36,005 nucleotides of DNA from Gammaproteobacteria bacterium (GCA_023266095.1 JAHFRV010000033.1:1-36005), one strand, 5' to 3'; shown: positions 1 to 8,180, counted from the first letter of the stretch. Numbers and translations: made by a program. Notes: generated by a model from the sequence alone, not told the origin.

Positions 1-1
1 T

Positions 2-17
2 GGGGGGGGGGGGGGGG
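2..17. repeat. Run of 16 G at the window edge
   Basis: Bases 2-17 are an uninterrupted G homopolymer followed by a GC-rich palindromic stretch (CCGGCCGG). A run this long is rare in finished bacterial DNA. Its place at the extreme edge suggests a contig end or a low-quality poly-G tail rather than a biological element, but the sequence alone cannot settle this. Confidence 0.6.
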
Positions 18-462
18 CCGGCCGGCATAATCCCCATTCACTCCCCGATGAAAACGCGCGTCCCGGTGAAAGGCGCGGCACCGAACGAATACTCGACCAT
101 CTTCAGCGCGGCCTCCCCCCTCCTGGGCGGGAGAGGGGCCGGGGGAGGGAGACCGATCACCGCCTTCACCCCTTTCCCGCACCCCAATCAAAAAGGGAAC
201 TGCGCCCGCCTCCCACGCTGACGAGGCCGCGCCGAACGCCGGCGCCGGTCTCGTCGCTCTATCGTTGCCCTCCCATCCCTGCGAATGGGAAGACGCAATA
301 ATCCAATCATTTAGAGCGACCGCGCCATATCGCCGATTGCGTCACGGCCCGCGCCGGTCAAAAAATTCCTCCGTGGGCTCGCCACCGGGGCCAAGACCGA
401 TTAACATACTGCCCGCGACTTGAGCGGACAGGCGCGCATAATTTTGGTATCTGGAGATTCCG
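18..462. other. Non-coding leader before fdxA
   Basis: No convincing gene is seen. Bases 110-165 are a C- and G-run-rich stretch of the kind found in dispersed intergenic repeats of high-GC proteobacteria (family not identified). On the minus strand a short open frame ends at about base 35 and would encode a tail ending RVFIGE. It has no recognisable start or domain, so it could be the end of a decayed gene or chance. The fdxA ribosome binding site GGAG lies at 453-456, six bases before the start codon. Confidence 0.5.
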
Positions 463-786
463 ATGACTTTTGTTGTTGTCGACAACTGCGTTAAATGTAA
501 ATACACCGATTGCGTGGAAGTGTGCCCGGTGGACTGCTTCCATGAAGGCCCCAATTTTCTGGTGATCGATCCCGACGAGTGCATCGACTGCACCCTCTGC
601 GAGCCGGAATGTCCGGCCGAGGCGATCTTCGCCGAAGACGACGTGCCGGAGGATCAGCTCGATTACATCGCCCTCAATGCCGAACTCGCCAAAGAGTGGC
701 CGGTGATCACCGAGAAAAAAGACGCCCCGGACGACGCCGATGAATGGAAAGGCGTGAAGGGCAAAATCGACTATCTTGAGCGCTGA
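463..786 (+). CDS. fdxA: 7Fe ferredoxin (FdxA, ferredoxin I type)
   Basis: A 107-residue soluble cytoplasmic electron carrier. All nine cysteines of the Azotobacter ferredoxin I pattern are visible: C9, C12, C17, C21, C25, C40, C43, C46 and C50. By family analogy C9, C17 and C50 hold a [3Fe-4S] cluster, and C21 with C40, C43 and C46 hold a [4Fe-4S] cluster; C12 and C25 would be non-ligands. The acidic C-terminal half is typical of this group. Length matches the family (about 106-112). GGAG six bases upstream supports the start. The stop overlaps the next gene by 11 bases, which suggests co-transcription. The physiological partner cannot be read from the sequence. Confidence 0.95.
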   Translation: MTFVVVDNCVKCKYTDCVEVCPVDCFHEGPNFLVIDPDECIDCTLCEPECPAEAIFAEDDVPEDQLDYIALNAELAKEWPVITEKKDAPDDADEWKGVKGKIDYLER

Positions 787-3739
787 GGCACCCGCCCGAC
801 CCTCCCCCGACGGGACCCTGCCGATTTTGGTTCCCTACTATCGGGATCCCCTCGCGCAACTCGCCGACCTCATTATCACCCGCCATCGCCGCGCGCTGCC
901 TGACCTCAGCCAGTGTGTGGTGTTGCTGCCCGATCCGCACGGCGTGCCGCGGTTGCGCCGTCACCTGCTCGCCGCCGCCGCGCGCCAAGGCGTGCAGGCC
1001 TTACTGGGTCCGCAGATACTCAACCTGCGGCAATGGGCCGCCCGCCACGGCGGCGACGCCGCTCCCCCGCTCTCACCGCAGGCGCGGGAACTGTTGCTGG
1101 TGGAAAGCCTGCAACAACATCGCGCCCTGTTCGGCGACGGCGATCCCTGGCGGCTGGCCGCCGACCTCGCCCGTTTATTCGCCGAACTCACTCTGTACCG
1201 GATCGAATTGCCCGGCGAGATAGACACCTTCCTCGCCCGCTTGCGCACGGCCTACGGTTTGACCAGCTCGCCTGCCGCCCTCGGTGAGGAGGCGCGTCTG
1301 GTCCACACCCTGTGGCGGGCCTGGCATCGCCAGTTGCGCGAAGAAAACCGCGGCGATCCGGAAACCGCTTACCTCGCCCAATTGAACCGCTCGCTTGCAC
1401 AACCCGTACCCGGTGCGCTCTACCTCGCGGGCTACACCCCGCTCAGCGCCGCGGAATACCAGTGGGCCCGCGCCTTGATGCAACGCGGCGAACTCACCGT
1501 CATCCTCCACGGCGAACACCCGCCCGCCGCGAACCACGCTGATGACCTGCCCCACCCCGCGCAAGCCATCGGTAACCTCTTCGCCAAGGCGGCCGTCGAT
1601 GAGGCGTCCGCCGCGCCGCCGTTCAGCCGCTTGCTCGATACGGCATTCGCACCGCGCGAACTCGCCCCCGCCGCCGGCACTGAACGGCTCCTGGCCGCGC
1701 GCGCGCAAGACTGGGCCCGCGAGTTTCCCGTCAGCCCCGCCGCGGACCGCTTAAAAATATTCCGCGCGATCAGCGCCGAAGATGAAGCGTGCGCCATCGA
1801 CATCCAAGTGCGGCGCTGGTTGTTGACCGGCTGCAAGCGCATCGGCATCGTCAGCGAAGACCGCCGCCTGGCGCGGCGGCTGCGCGCCTTGCTCGAGCGC
1901 GCCGACGTCAATCTGCATGACGCCGCGGGCTGGGCCCTGTCCACCACCGCGGCGGCGGCGGCGCTCGAACGTTGGCTGGAAACCCTCGAAGAGGATTTCG
2001 CCTATCAACCCTTCACCGATTTACTCAAATCGTCCTTCGTGTTTCCCGGGCAAGACCGCGCGGCGCGGCTGGCGGCGGTGCATCGTTTCGAACAGGATAT
2101 CGTGATTCACGAAAACGTCGGACGTAGCCTGCAACGTTATCGCGAACACCTCGCCTTCCGCCGCGCGCGGCTGTCCAAAGCCATGGGCTACGCGGTCGAA
2201 AATCTTTTAAACGAAACGGAAGCCGCGGCCAAACCGTTGCTGCCTTTCATACGCGATCCCTATCGCCACACCCCGGTCCGTCTGCTCGACGCCTTGGACG
2301 TCAGCCTGCAAGCATTGGGCATGCGGGAGGCCTTCTCGCGCGACGCCGCCGGCGAGCGCGTGCTGCAGGAACTGGCGGCGATGCGCGCCGCGCTGCACGG
2401 ACGCAGCTTGCTCATGACTTGGCGCGACTTCCGCACCTGGCTGGGCCGCACCTTGGAACGCTACAACTTTCAGCCGCCCGCCGCGCCGTCCGCGGTGTTT
2501 CTGTTCAACTTGGAACAAAGCGCGCTGGCGTCCTGCGACGCGCTGATCATCGCCGGCGCCAACGCCGAACACCTGCCCGGCAACGGCGAACCTTCGCCGT
2601 TTTTCAACGACGCGGTGCGCCGCGAGTTGGGACTCCCCTCCTCGCGGGAACGGTATACCCAGCGCTTTTATCACTTCCGCCGCCTGCTCGAATGCGCGCC
2701 GCAGGTGTTGCTCACCTTGCAGCGCGAAGACAACGGCGAAGAACGACTGCCCAGCCCGTGGCTGGAAATCATCAGCGGTTTTCATCAACTGGCTTACGGC
2801 GACGACCTCGCCGATACGGAACTCGCCACATTGATCAACGAACCGATGGCCCAAGTCTTCCGCGCCGACACGCGCGATTTACCCGCGCCGCAAAGCCGAC
2901 CCGCGCCGGCGCTGACGGCGGATCTGCTGCCGCAAAAAATTTCGGCCAGCGCTTATCAACAGTTGGTGGATTGTCCTTATCAATTCTTCGCCGCGCGCGG
3001 CCTGCGACTCAGTGCGCCGGAGATAGTGCGCGAGGCGCTGGAAAAATCCGATTACGGTGAACGCGTACATTTAGCATTGCAGGCCTTTCACGGCGGTGCG
3101 GCGGGTTATCCCGGCCCTTACGCCGCGCCGCTCACCGTCGCCAATCGCAGCGAGGCCATCGCCGCGCTCGAAGAAATTTCTCGCGCCGTATTCGCGCAAG
3201 ACCTCGAAGACAACTTCGTGCATCGCGGCTGGCTGCAACGCTGGCTGCAACGCATCCCCGAGTACATCGATTGGCAAATCGAACGGCAATGGGAATGGCG
3301 GATCGGCGCGGTGGAAGTGAAGACCGAACAACGCTACCAAGATCGCTGGACACTCACCGGGCGTCTCGATCGCGTCGATCACAATGCGGACGGCGTCGCG
3401 CTGATCGATTACAAAACCGGCGGCATGGCCGGCAGCGCCGACGTGGAAAATGGCGAAGCCGTGCAATTACCGTTTTACGCGCTGCTGATGCCCGACCCCG
3501 TGCAACGCGTCGAATACCTCGGCCTCGACCAACGGGTCAAAAGCCACAGCGTATTCGAAGGCGATGCCCTCGCCGTCCTCGCCGCGGCCAACGGCGAACG
3601 GCTGGCGACGTTATTGGACCACATCAGCGCCGGCGCCCCGCTGCCGGCCTGGGGCGACGATCACACTTGCGGTTATTGCGCGATACGCTATGTTTGTCGC
3701 AAAGATACTTGGACGGCCCCGCGCAACGAAGTGGTGTAA
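776..3739 (+). CDS. AddB-like PD-(D/E)XK exonuclease with iron-sulfur staple
   Basis: A 987-residue protein resembling the proteobacterial 'probable DNA repair protein' group related to AddB/RexB. The N-terminal two thirds look like an inactivated helicase fold with no obvious Walker A motif. The C-terminal 270 residues form a RecB-type nuclease: the LIDYKTGG motif places active-site D878 and K880. Cysteines C733 (DCPYQFF) and C965, C968 and C974 ([10 protein letters not shown]) fit the AddB [4Fe-4S] staple, with one early cysteine and three late ones. The likely role is DNA end processing in recombination repair, probably with a helicase partner that is not in this window. The start is TTG at 776, inside the end of fdxA; a slightly later start is possible. 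A decayed copy of its 3' part lies at 7811-8004. Confidence 0.85.
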   Translation: MSAEAPARPSPDGTLPILVPYYRDPLAQLADLIITRHRRALPDLSQCVVLLPDPHGVPRLRRHLLAAAARQGVQALLGPQILNLRQWAARHGGDAAPPLSPQARELLLVESLQQHRALFGDGDPWRLAADLARLFAELTLYRIELPGEIDTFLARLRTAYGLTSSPAALGEEARLVHTLWRAWHRQLREENRGDPETAYLAQLNRSLAQPVPGALYLAGYTPLSAAEYQWARALMQRGELTVILHGEHPPAANHADDLPHPAQAIGNLFAKAAVDEASAAPPFSRLLDTAFAPRELAPAAGTERLLAARAQDWAREFPVSPAADRLKIFRAISAEDEACAIDIQVRRWLLTGCKRIGIVSEDRRLARRLRALLERADVNLHDAAGWALSTTAAAAALERWLETLEEDFAYQPFTDLLKSSFVFPGQDRAARLAAVHRFEQDIVIHENVGRSLQRYREHLAFRRARLSKAMGYAVENLLNETEAAAKPLLPFIRDPYRHTPVRLLDALDVSLQALGMREAFSRDAAGERVLQELAAMRAALHGRSLLMTWRDFRTWLGRTLERYNFQPPAAPSAVFLFNLEQSALASCDALIIAGANAEHLPGNGEPSPFFNDAVRRELGLPSSRERYTQRFYHFRRLLECAPQVLLTLQREDNGEERLPSPWLEIISGFHQLAYGDDLADTELATLINEPMAQVFRADTRDLPAPQSRPAPALTADLLPQKISASAYQQLVDCPYQFFAARGLRLSAPEIVREALEKSDYGERVHLALQAFHGGAAGYPGPYAAPLTVANRSEAIAALEEISRAVFAQDLEDNFVHRGWLQRWLQRIPEYIDWQIERQWEWRIGAVEVKTEQRYQDRWTLTGRLDRVDHNADGVALIDYKTGGMAGSADVENGEAVQLPFYALLMPDPVQRVEYLGLDQRVKSHSVFEGDALAVLAAANGERLATLLDHISAGAPLPAWGDDHTCGYCAIRYVCRKDTWTAPRNEVV

Positions 3740-3871
3740 TTTCATAGGGCCGCATAAAAACTGGCCATTCCTATAGACCCTTGCTCCATATTGACGATGC
3801 TGGAATTACACACCACACTGGCGTAAAGAAAGACACCATTAGGGTATCGAATCCATGTTAGCCAAAAAAGA

Positions 3872-4309
3872 ATGAAAAAGAGCGACAAAATATTACTTGG
3901 AATATATCAGCATTGGCCAAGATTGGATGACGACATCTCTTTCGAAGCGGCGGAGCTGGCTTGGATTATTTACCACGGTGTTGATGGCTGGCGGATAGAG
4001 AATAGATGGAAAAAAATTGAGTATTCAGCAGTGATGAGTCCAGAAGAAACCACTTACTTAGATAAAGTGCTTAGGGATAGAGGCCTAGTTGCTAAAGAGT
4101 TAACAATATTACAAGCCAACGATTGCCTTGAATTCACGCGTCCTTCTGGATTTGATATGCGTTTTAAAATAAAACTACAACCAAATGGGTTGTTACGAGC
4201 AGAAAGCCTGTCGTCAATACCAGGAAGAGTTGAGCTATGGTACAGCGAACATAAAAACGGAATTCTTGGTTTAGTTGTAACCATTGCCGTGGCTGCAATA
4301 ACTGCGTGA
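3872..4309 (+). CDS. Hypothetical protein, cassette-borne, C-terminal hydrophobic tail
   Basis: 145 residues, not recognised. The first 125 residues are mixed and hydrophilic (WIIYHGVDGW, a central RDRGLVAKEL stretch). The last 17 are hydrophobic (GILGLVVTIAVAAITA), so the product may be tail-anchored in the inner membrane. The ORGLVAKEL-like and PSGFDMRF segments hint at a small winged-helix-like fold, but this is a guess. Base composition is much more AT-rich than the flanking genes, which signals transfer. It starts nine bases after the GTTAGCC box, the compact spacing usual for integron cassettes. No convincing Shine-Dalgarno sequence is seen apart from an A-rich leader. Confidence 0.6.
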   Translation: MKKSDKILLGIYQHWPRLDDDISFEAAELAWIIYHGVDGWRIENRWKKIEYSAVMSPEETTYLDKVLRDRGLVAKELTILQANDCLEFTRPSGFDMRFKIKLQPNGLLRAESLSSIPGRVELWYSEHKNGILGLVVTIAVAAITA

Positions 4310-4336
4310 ATCACCTCCATCTTCACAAGCAACCAT

Positions 4337-4604
4337 GGCTAACAACAGCATCAAGATCACTCACTGTCGTTCGCTGGGACGCCGCTACCGCAGCGCGGTA
4401 GGGCGGAAGCCCAAAGGGCGTTCCGCCGCATGGCTTTGGCAAGATAGGCTAGGAGTGCAGCCACGCGGCACTCACATTCGGCAGATCGCGTTGCACGCAT
4501 CCGCCCTACCGAGCTTATATTTAAGAATCGTGCCTGCGCGGCTTAGTCCAACAGACATTTACACGCCATGCGCGGCACAGCGTATAAATGCTTAGACGTT
4601 AGGC
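4337..4604 (+). other. attC-like recombination site interrupted by an inverted-repeat element
   Basis: The site is bounded by GGCTAAC (4337-4343) and GTTAGGC (4598-4604). Removing the inverted-repeat element at 4396-4511 leaves about 152 bases, within the normal attC size range. The two arms show only partial complementarity (for example AGCAT near the left end against ATGCT near the right), which is usual for attC. The right box matches GTTRRRY exactly. Confidence 0.45.
4396..4511. repeat. MITE-like element with 12-bp terminal inverted repeats
   Basis: CGGTAGGGCGGA (4396-4407) is exactly matched by its reverse complement TCCGCCCTACCG (4500-4511). An inner hairpin pairs GGCGGAA (4402-4408) with TTCCGCC (4421-4427). 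Intergenic repeats carrying GTAGGGCGGA are, from memory, common in beta- and gammaproteobacteria. It contains no gene. It sits inside the attC-like site and so probably inserted after the cassette formed. Confidence 0.65.
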
Positions 4605-5148
4605 TTCTTAGGAATCAATTGAATGTTTCCGTTTTGGCTGAAATTGCTACGAGCGCATAACAAAAATGGAGGTTATGGGCTTACTTTACCTTTCTTAATC
4701 GGAGCCACACAGATACCTGTTGGCTCCGTTGTGGCCGGTAACGATAAAAATATTGCCGGAGTGAAGCAGCTACTGGCATCTATCCGCGATGAAACGCCTG
4801 ACACCTCCTATATCTCGCTTACTATCTGCGATCGGCTTCATCAACCGGTATTTGCCGAAGGCTCAAGCTATTACAAACCATCAGATCTGTACGCGCGAAT
4901 ATCGAAATTGGAAAGTAAAGAATGTTTTCTTTATGTCGCGCCTAATATTTTGCCCCAAGACAAAAAAAACATAGAGAACCTCGCGGAAGAGTTATGGAGA
5001 TTAAATGGTGAGGCCATATCAAAAGGCGCGTTCTCTTTTAGCAACGGAGTCTTTACAAAATATTCAGACAAAGACTTTTCGTTAATTACGAGCGCAAGCC
5101 AGATAAACGACAATGACGAAGAAGCCTAACAACCGGTTCGGGCCGACT
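4599..5148 (+). mobile_element. Putative integron-type gene cassette 2, end site truncated
   Basis: It starts at the GTTAGGC box (4598-4604), carries one gene (4623-5129), and reaches a GCCTAAC box (5124-5130) that overlaps the stop codon, as is common in cassettes. GCCTAAC is the exact reverse complement of GTTAGGC and matches RYYYAAC. The rest of the end site is cut off by the IS-type sequence that begins near 5149; no matching GTTRRRY box is seen downstream before the gcr gene. Confidence 0.5.
4623..5129 (+). CDS. Hypothetical protein, cassette-borne
   Basis: 168 residues, no recognised family. The N-terminus has a short hydrophobic patch (FPFWLKLL) and a second at LTLPFLIGATQIPVG, but neither is a clear signal peptide. 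The rest is soluble-looking, with a central segment KECFLYVAPNILPQDKKNIE and an acidic end NDNDEEA. The gene is AT-rich relative to the chromosome. It starts about 19 bases after the GTTAGGC box and its TAA stop lies within the GCCTAAC box, which is the layout of an integron cassette gene. Function unknown. Confidence 0.6.
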   Translation: MFPFWLKLLRAHNKNGGYGLTLPFLIGATQIPVGSVVAGNDKNIAGVKQLLASIRDETPDTSYISLTICDRLHQPVFAEGSSYYKPSDLYARISKLESKECFLYVAPNILPQDKKNIENLAEELWRLNGEAISKGAFSFSNGVFTKYSDKDFSLITSASQINDNDEEA

Positions 5149-5150
5149 GT

Positions 5151-5166
5151 GAACATCCCCCGTTTT
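5151..5166 (+). repeat. Direct repeat, copy 1, at IS left end
   Basis: GAACATCCCCCGTTTT, identical over 16 bases to 5377-5392. The flanking bases also nearly agree (AG here, TAG in copy 2). Confidence 0.85.
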
Positions 5167-5203
5167 AGTAGACACGAAAGTCTAACTGAAACGGAGAAGG
5201 CAA

Positions 5204-5395
5204 ATGCCAAGGTACACCCAGCCAAAGAAGACCCATCGATACACGACTGAATTTAAGACGAAGGCGGTAAGGCTAAGCCACATGGAAGGCGTACAAATAC
5301 AGGAAGTCGCCAAGACATTAGATATCCACCCCTTTATGCTGTCACGCTGGCGCAAAGAATATCAGGAGGTAGAGCGGAACATCCCCCGTTTTTAG
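5204..5395 (+). pseudogene. IS3-type transposase OrfA, N-terminal fragment
   Basis: 63 codons. The reading THRYTTEFKTKAVRL, then QEVAKTLDIHPFMLSRWRKE, is the helix-turn-helix DNA-binding N-terminus of IS3-family OrfA proteins. A full OrfA is about 90-110 residues and is followed by a DDE integrase-core OrfB, which is absent. The last six codons (RNIPRF) come from the second copy of the terminal direct repeat and are not transposase sequence, so the frame ends by fusion to junk. It has an apparent GGAG ribosome site ten bases upstream but cannot be functional. Confidence 0.8.
5377..5392 (+). repeat. Direct repeat, copy 2, at the break in the transposase
   Basis: Exact 16-base copy of 5151-5166. 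It marks the point where transposase similarity ends, so the truncation joined a second copy of the IS left end to the middle of orfA. Confidence 0.85.
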
Positions 5396-5720
5396 CTCGC
5401 GTAAGATGCCATGAGGACACGAACCACATCACTCGCGATTGCTGCGGTTCACTACATTCACCGCGTCCCACAGTAATGTAGAGTGGATTAGCCATGCAAC
5501 GGCGAACCCACTAAGCCGCCACGCAGCGACCCCTCTATTGAAGTATTGAAGAACAACTTCGATACCTCGGCGTGGCATGATGATCTGATAGACTATTGGG
5601 TCAAACATGAGGCCCTGCGGCCCGCTATGCAAAGGTGTGTGAGCGGAATCGCGCCCTGCACAGATCGCGCCTTGCGCGCATTAACCGGATAGATCGTATC
5701 AAAACCAACGCGTATACCCT
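5396..5720. other. Remnant region without an intact gene
   Basis: No complete gene. It contains a 65-base repeat (5412-5476) shared with 8021-8086. Further on, a plus-strand frame reads NNFDTSAWHDDLIDYWVKHE and resembles coding sequence, but it has no start and soon merges with the gcr leader. The fragment is not recognised. The region looks like a scar between the IS remnant and gcr. Confidence 0.5.
5412..5476 (+). repeat. 65-bp dispersed repeat, copy A
   Basis: Begins TGAGGACACGAACC and ends CAGTAA. The first 36 bases match 8021-8056 at 32 positions; after a more divergent middle, the tail from TTCA to CAGTAA also aligns. It flanks the gcr gene on its left, with copy B on the right. Confidence 0.7.
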
Positions 5721-7769
5721 ATGGATCGACGATCGGACATTCCACACGATGACACGCTCATGAACGCATCGAGCGAGCAAGCGCTGCTGGCGAGGCTGGA
5801 GGGCGACGACACGCTCGATCTCGCCGATATCCTGCGGCTGATCGTTGACTGGCTGCGGCCGGCGCAGGCGGGGCGCAGCGTGGCGGTGGTGGTGAGCAAC
5901 ATCGAGAAGCTGGTCATGGCGCTGGACGAGCGGCTGGCGAAACGGCTGGAGACGGAGCTGGAGTCGGCCCGGCATCTGACGCTCTACACCGAGATCGGCC
6001 TGTTCTCGCGCCGGGGTTTCATGCGCGAGTTCCGCGAGCGGCTCTACGACCGCCTCAATCCGCGGCCGCTGGACCGTGCCAGTCTCAAAGACCTGCTGGC
6101 CTACGTGTTTCATCACCGCCACGACGGGCGCTGGGTGGTGGCGTTGCCCAGCGATGCCTGGTGGCGCCTGCTGGAAGGGCTCGGTTTTCTGTCCGCATCG
6201 CCGAAGGTGACCATGCGGGCCCGCGGAGAGGTGCTCTACGCCCTGGAGATGTTGGCCGTGTGGGTGGCCGCCGAGGAACTCGAGCCGGAATTCCTGCGGC
6301 TCGATCCCGACCTTGCCAAACACCACTCCGCCTTCGTGGCCTTGCAACGCGAGGTGGCGCGCTATGTGGAAATCTATCGGACCTGGCTCGCGGACGACAC
6401 CGCGGAGTTCCACGACGACAAGCATATCCGCGTGCTGCTCGAGCAGTGCCTCGAGCAGATCGAGCGCCTGCGCAAGCGCGCGGTGATGCGCGGCAGCAGC
6501 ATCTCGCTCACCCATCTGTTGGAACGCCTGGACCAGACCCTCGCGCGCATCACCGACCTGCTGGACATGCTGGATCCCGCGGACATCACCGCCCAGCGCG
6601 CGGCCATCATGCAGTTGTTCCGCGAGCTGGTGATCGCCAACGCCGAGCGCAACGGTCTGTGGTCGCTGTGGCAGAACAACGTCAAACTGCTCTCGCGCAG
6701 CGTCACCGAGCAGGCCAGCGAGACCGGCGAACACTACATCACCGCTAACCGCAGCGAGTACCTGCATATGCTGCGCAGCGGCGCCGGCGCCGGCTTCATC
6801 ATCGCCTTCATGGCGCTGATCAAGATCTACATCGAGACCCTGGGGCTCACTCCGGGATGGAACACCCTGTGGGTGAGCCTCAACTACGGCCTCGGCTTCG
6901 TGCTGATCCACATCCTGCATTTCACGGTGGCCACCAAACAGCCGGCCATGACCGCCGCGCGGCTCGCCGCCGCCATCGAGGAAACCGAGAAGGGCACGGC
7001 GAGTCCGGCTAAGCTCGCCGAGCTGATGATACTGGTGGGCCGCTCGCAGTTCGTGGCCGTGCTCGGCAACGTCGGCGTGGCCCTGCCGGTGGCGATCCTG
7101 GTGGGCTGGCTGTATGGCCAGCTGCTGGGCGCGCCGGTATTGGATGCGGAACGGGTCGACTACCAACTCGACAAGCTCAGCCCCTTCGCCGGGCTCGCGC
7201 TGTTTCACGCGGCCATCGCCGGCGTGTGGCTGTTCGTCGCGGGACTGATCTCCGGCTTCTTCGACAACCGCTGCGCGTATCTCGATCTGCCGGCGCGGCT
7301 GCGCGCCCATCCGCTGTTGATGCACATCCTGCCGGACGGGGCCCGCGATCGCTTCGCCGAGTTCATCGGCCACAACTACGGAGCGCTGGCCGGCAACTTC
7401 TTTTTCGGCATCCTGCTGGGCAGCACGGCCTATCTCGGCTATCTGCTGCACCTGCCGCTCGACATCCAGCATGTGGCCTTCGGCTCCGCCAACCTCGGTT
7501 ACGTGGCCGCCACGCAGCTCGACCAAATGTTCACGATGCTGCCCTATTTCGTGTTCGTGCTGCTGATCGGCACGGTGAACCTGTGGGTGAGCTTCGGGCT
7601 CGCGCTCTACGTCGCACTGCGGGCGCGGGGCGCGCGCATCGGCGCCCTCGATCGCGTGCTCAAGGCCTATCTGGAGCGCCTCCGCGAGCGGCCCCGCGAG
7701 TTTCTGCTGCCGCCCGCGCAGGCGGCGGAAAATGCCGGCGACTCGGGCGGGAAACAGGGCCCTGCGTAG
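5721..7769 (+). CDS. gcr: Gcr-type membrane protein (annotated 'site-specific recombinase')
   Basis: 682 residues, full length for the Gcr family (about 640-690). The N-terminal 340 residues are soluble and helical, with charged stretches such as LEQCLEQIERLRKRAVMRG. About six transmembrane segments follow between residues 350 and 640, including GAGFIIAFMALIKIYI, FVAVLGNVGVALPVAILVGW and FFFGILLGSTAYLGYLL. The C-terminus is cytoplasmic-looking and proline/alanine rich. The family name comes from an early neisserial assignment; no tyrosine or serine recombinase catalytic motif is visible, so a membrane role is more likely. The start is ATG 5721, with ATG 5760 as an alternative; neither has a good ribosome site. 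Composition matches the core genome. Repeated scar sequences lie on both sides. Confidence 0.8.
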   Translation: MDRRSDIPHDDTLMNASSEQALLARLEGDDTLDLADILRLIVDWLRPAQAGRSVAVVVSNIEKLVMALDERLAKRLETELESARHLTLYTEIGLFSRRGFMREFRERLYDRLNPRPLDRASLKDLLAYVFHHRHDGRWVVALPSDAWWRLLEGLGFLSASPKVTMRARGEVLYALEMLAVWVAAEELEPEFLRLDPDLAKHHSAFVALQREVARYVEIYRTWLADDTAEFHDDKHIRVLLEQCLEQIERLRKRAVMRGSSISLTHLLERLDQTLARITDLLDMLDPADITAQRAAIMQLFRELVIANAERNGLWSLWQNNVKLLSRSVTEQASETGEHYITANRSEYLHMLRSGAGAGFIIAFMALIKIYIETLGLTPGWNTLWVSLNYGLGFVLIHILHFTVATKQPAMTAARLAAAIEETEKGTASPAKLAELMILVGRSQFVAVLGNVGVALPVAILVGWLYGQLLGAPVLDAERVDYQLDKLSPFAGLALFHAAIAGVWLFVAGLISGFFDNRCAYLDLPARLRAHPLLMHILPDGARDRFAEFIGHNYGALAGNFFFGILLGSTAYLGYLLHLPLDIQHVAFGSANLGYVAATQLDQMFTMLPYFVFVLLIGTVNLWVSFGLALYVALRARGARIGALDRVLKAYLERLRERPREFLLPPAQAAENAGDSGGKQGPA

Positions 7770-7810
7770 CCCTATTCGTTGGATGTCCGAATTTCAATAA
7801 CGGGCGCGTG

Positions 7811-8004
7811 CGGGGCATGGCCGGCGCGCGGACGTGGACAGCGGCGACGTCGTGTAATTGCCGTTTTACACGCCGCTCATGCCGGACCGGTGCACCGCGT
7901 CGAATACCTCGGCCTCGACCGACGCGTCAAAAACCACGGCCTGCTCGAAGACGATGCCCTCGCGGCTGCGAACGGCGAACGACTGGCGGCGTTATGGGAC
8001 CATA
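7811..8004 (+). pseudogene. Decayed duplicate of the exonuclease gene 3' region
   Basis: This stretch aligns with about 3419-3623 of the exonuclease gene, including near-identical blocks such as CGCGTCGAATACCTCGGCCT. In the corresponding frame the copy has a CAA to TAA nonsense change (GTG TAA TTG CCG). About 30 bases later a one-base loss follows ATGCCGGACC, and about nine bases are missing near CTCGCG. It ends before the cysteine staple region, so it is a non-functional relic of a duplication or of a recombination event that moved the DNA between the two copies. Confidence 0.85.
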
Positions 8005-8020
8005 CCGGTTCAGCCCGCGG

Positions 8021-8086
8021 TGAGGACGCGAACCGCATCGCTCGCGATTGATGCGGGGCGCGACGTTCATCCGCATCGTCCAGTAA
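8021..8086 (+). repeat. 65-bp dispersed repeat, copy B
   Basis: Begins TGAGGACGCGAACC and ends CAGTAA. It is homologous to 5412-5476 and lies directly after the exonuclease-gene relic. No function is evident. Confidence 0.7.
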
Positions 8087-8180
8087 GGGCAATATAGTAA
8101 TACGCCCCGCCTCCCGCTTATCAAGCCTCCCATAACCAATCGCAATTATCGGGTGGCGCTGATCCCCCGCGCCGGCGAGA

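Larger units (their letters stand above)
3858..4598 (+). mobile_element. Putative integron-type gene cassette 1
   Basis: The unit begins inside a GTTAGCC box (3857-3863), carries one AT-rich gene (3872-4309) and ends with an attC-like stretch. That stretch begins with GGCTAAC (4337-4343) and runs to a GTTAGGC box (4598-4604). The opening GTTAGCC and closing GGCTAAC are exact reverse complements, as expected for the R' and R'' core sites of one excised cassette circle. GGCTAAC departs by one base from the RYYYAAC consensus. No integrase gene or attI site is in the window, so this would be a displaced or remnant cassette. The 116-base inverted-repeat element at 4396-4511 explains the unusual length of the end site. 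Confidence 0.5.
5149..5395 (+). mobile_element. Truncated IS3-family-like insertion sequence
   Basis: A left end beginning near TGTGAACATCCCCC is followed by the first 60 or so codons of an OrfA-type transposase. The element stops abruptly where the sequence GAACATCCCCCGTTTT recurs in direct orientation (5151-5166 and 5377-5392). No OrfB and no inverted right end are seen. Insertion into the end site of cassette 2 is the simplest reading. Confidence 0.6.

Noticed and set aside
420-442. Possible promoter for fdxA (TTGAGC and CATAAT)
   Set aside because: The spacing between the two hexamers is only 11 bases, too short for a standard sigma-70 promoter.
4335-4595. 86-codon plus-strand frame between the cassette genes
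   Set aside because: It spans the attC-like site and the MITE-like repeat, has no family resemblance, and its sequence is explained by those structures.
5625-7526. Long minus-strand open frame of 633 codons opposite gcr
   Set aside because: Low-complexity composition rich in H, Q, R, E and G, no domain, and it lies wholly opposite the recognisable gcr gene; a high-GC shadow.
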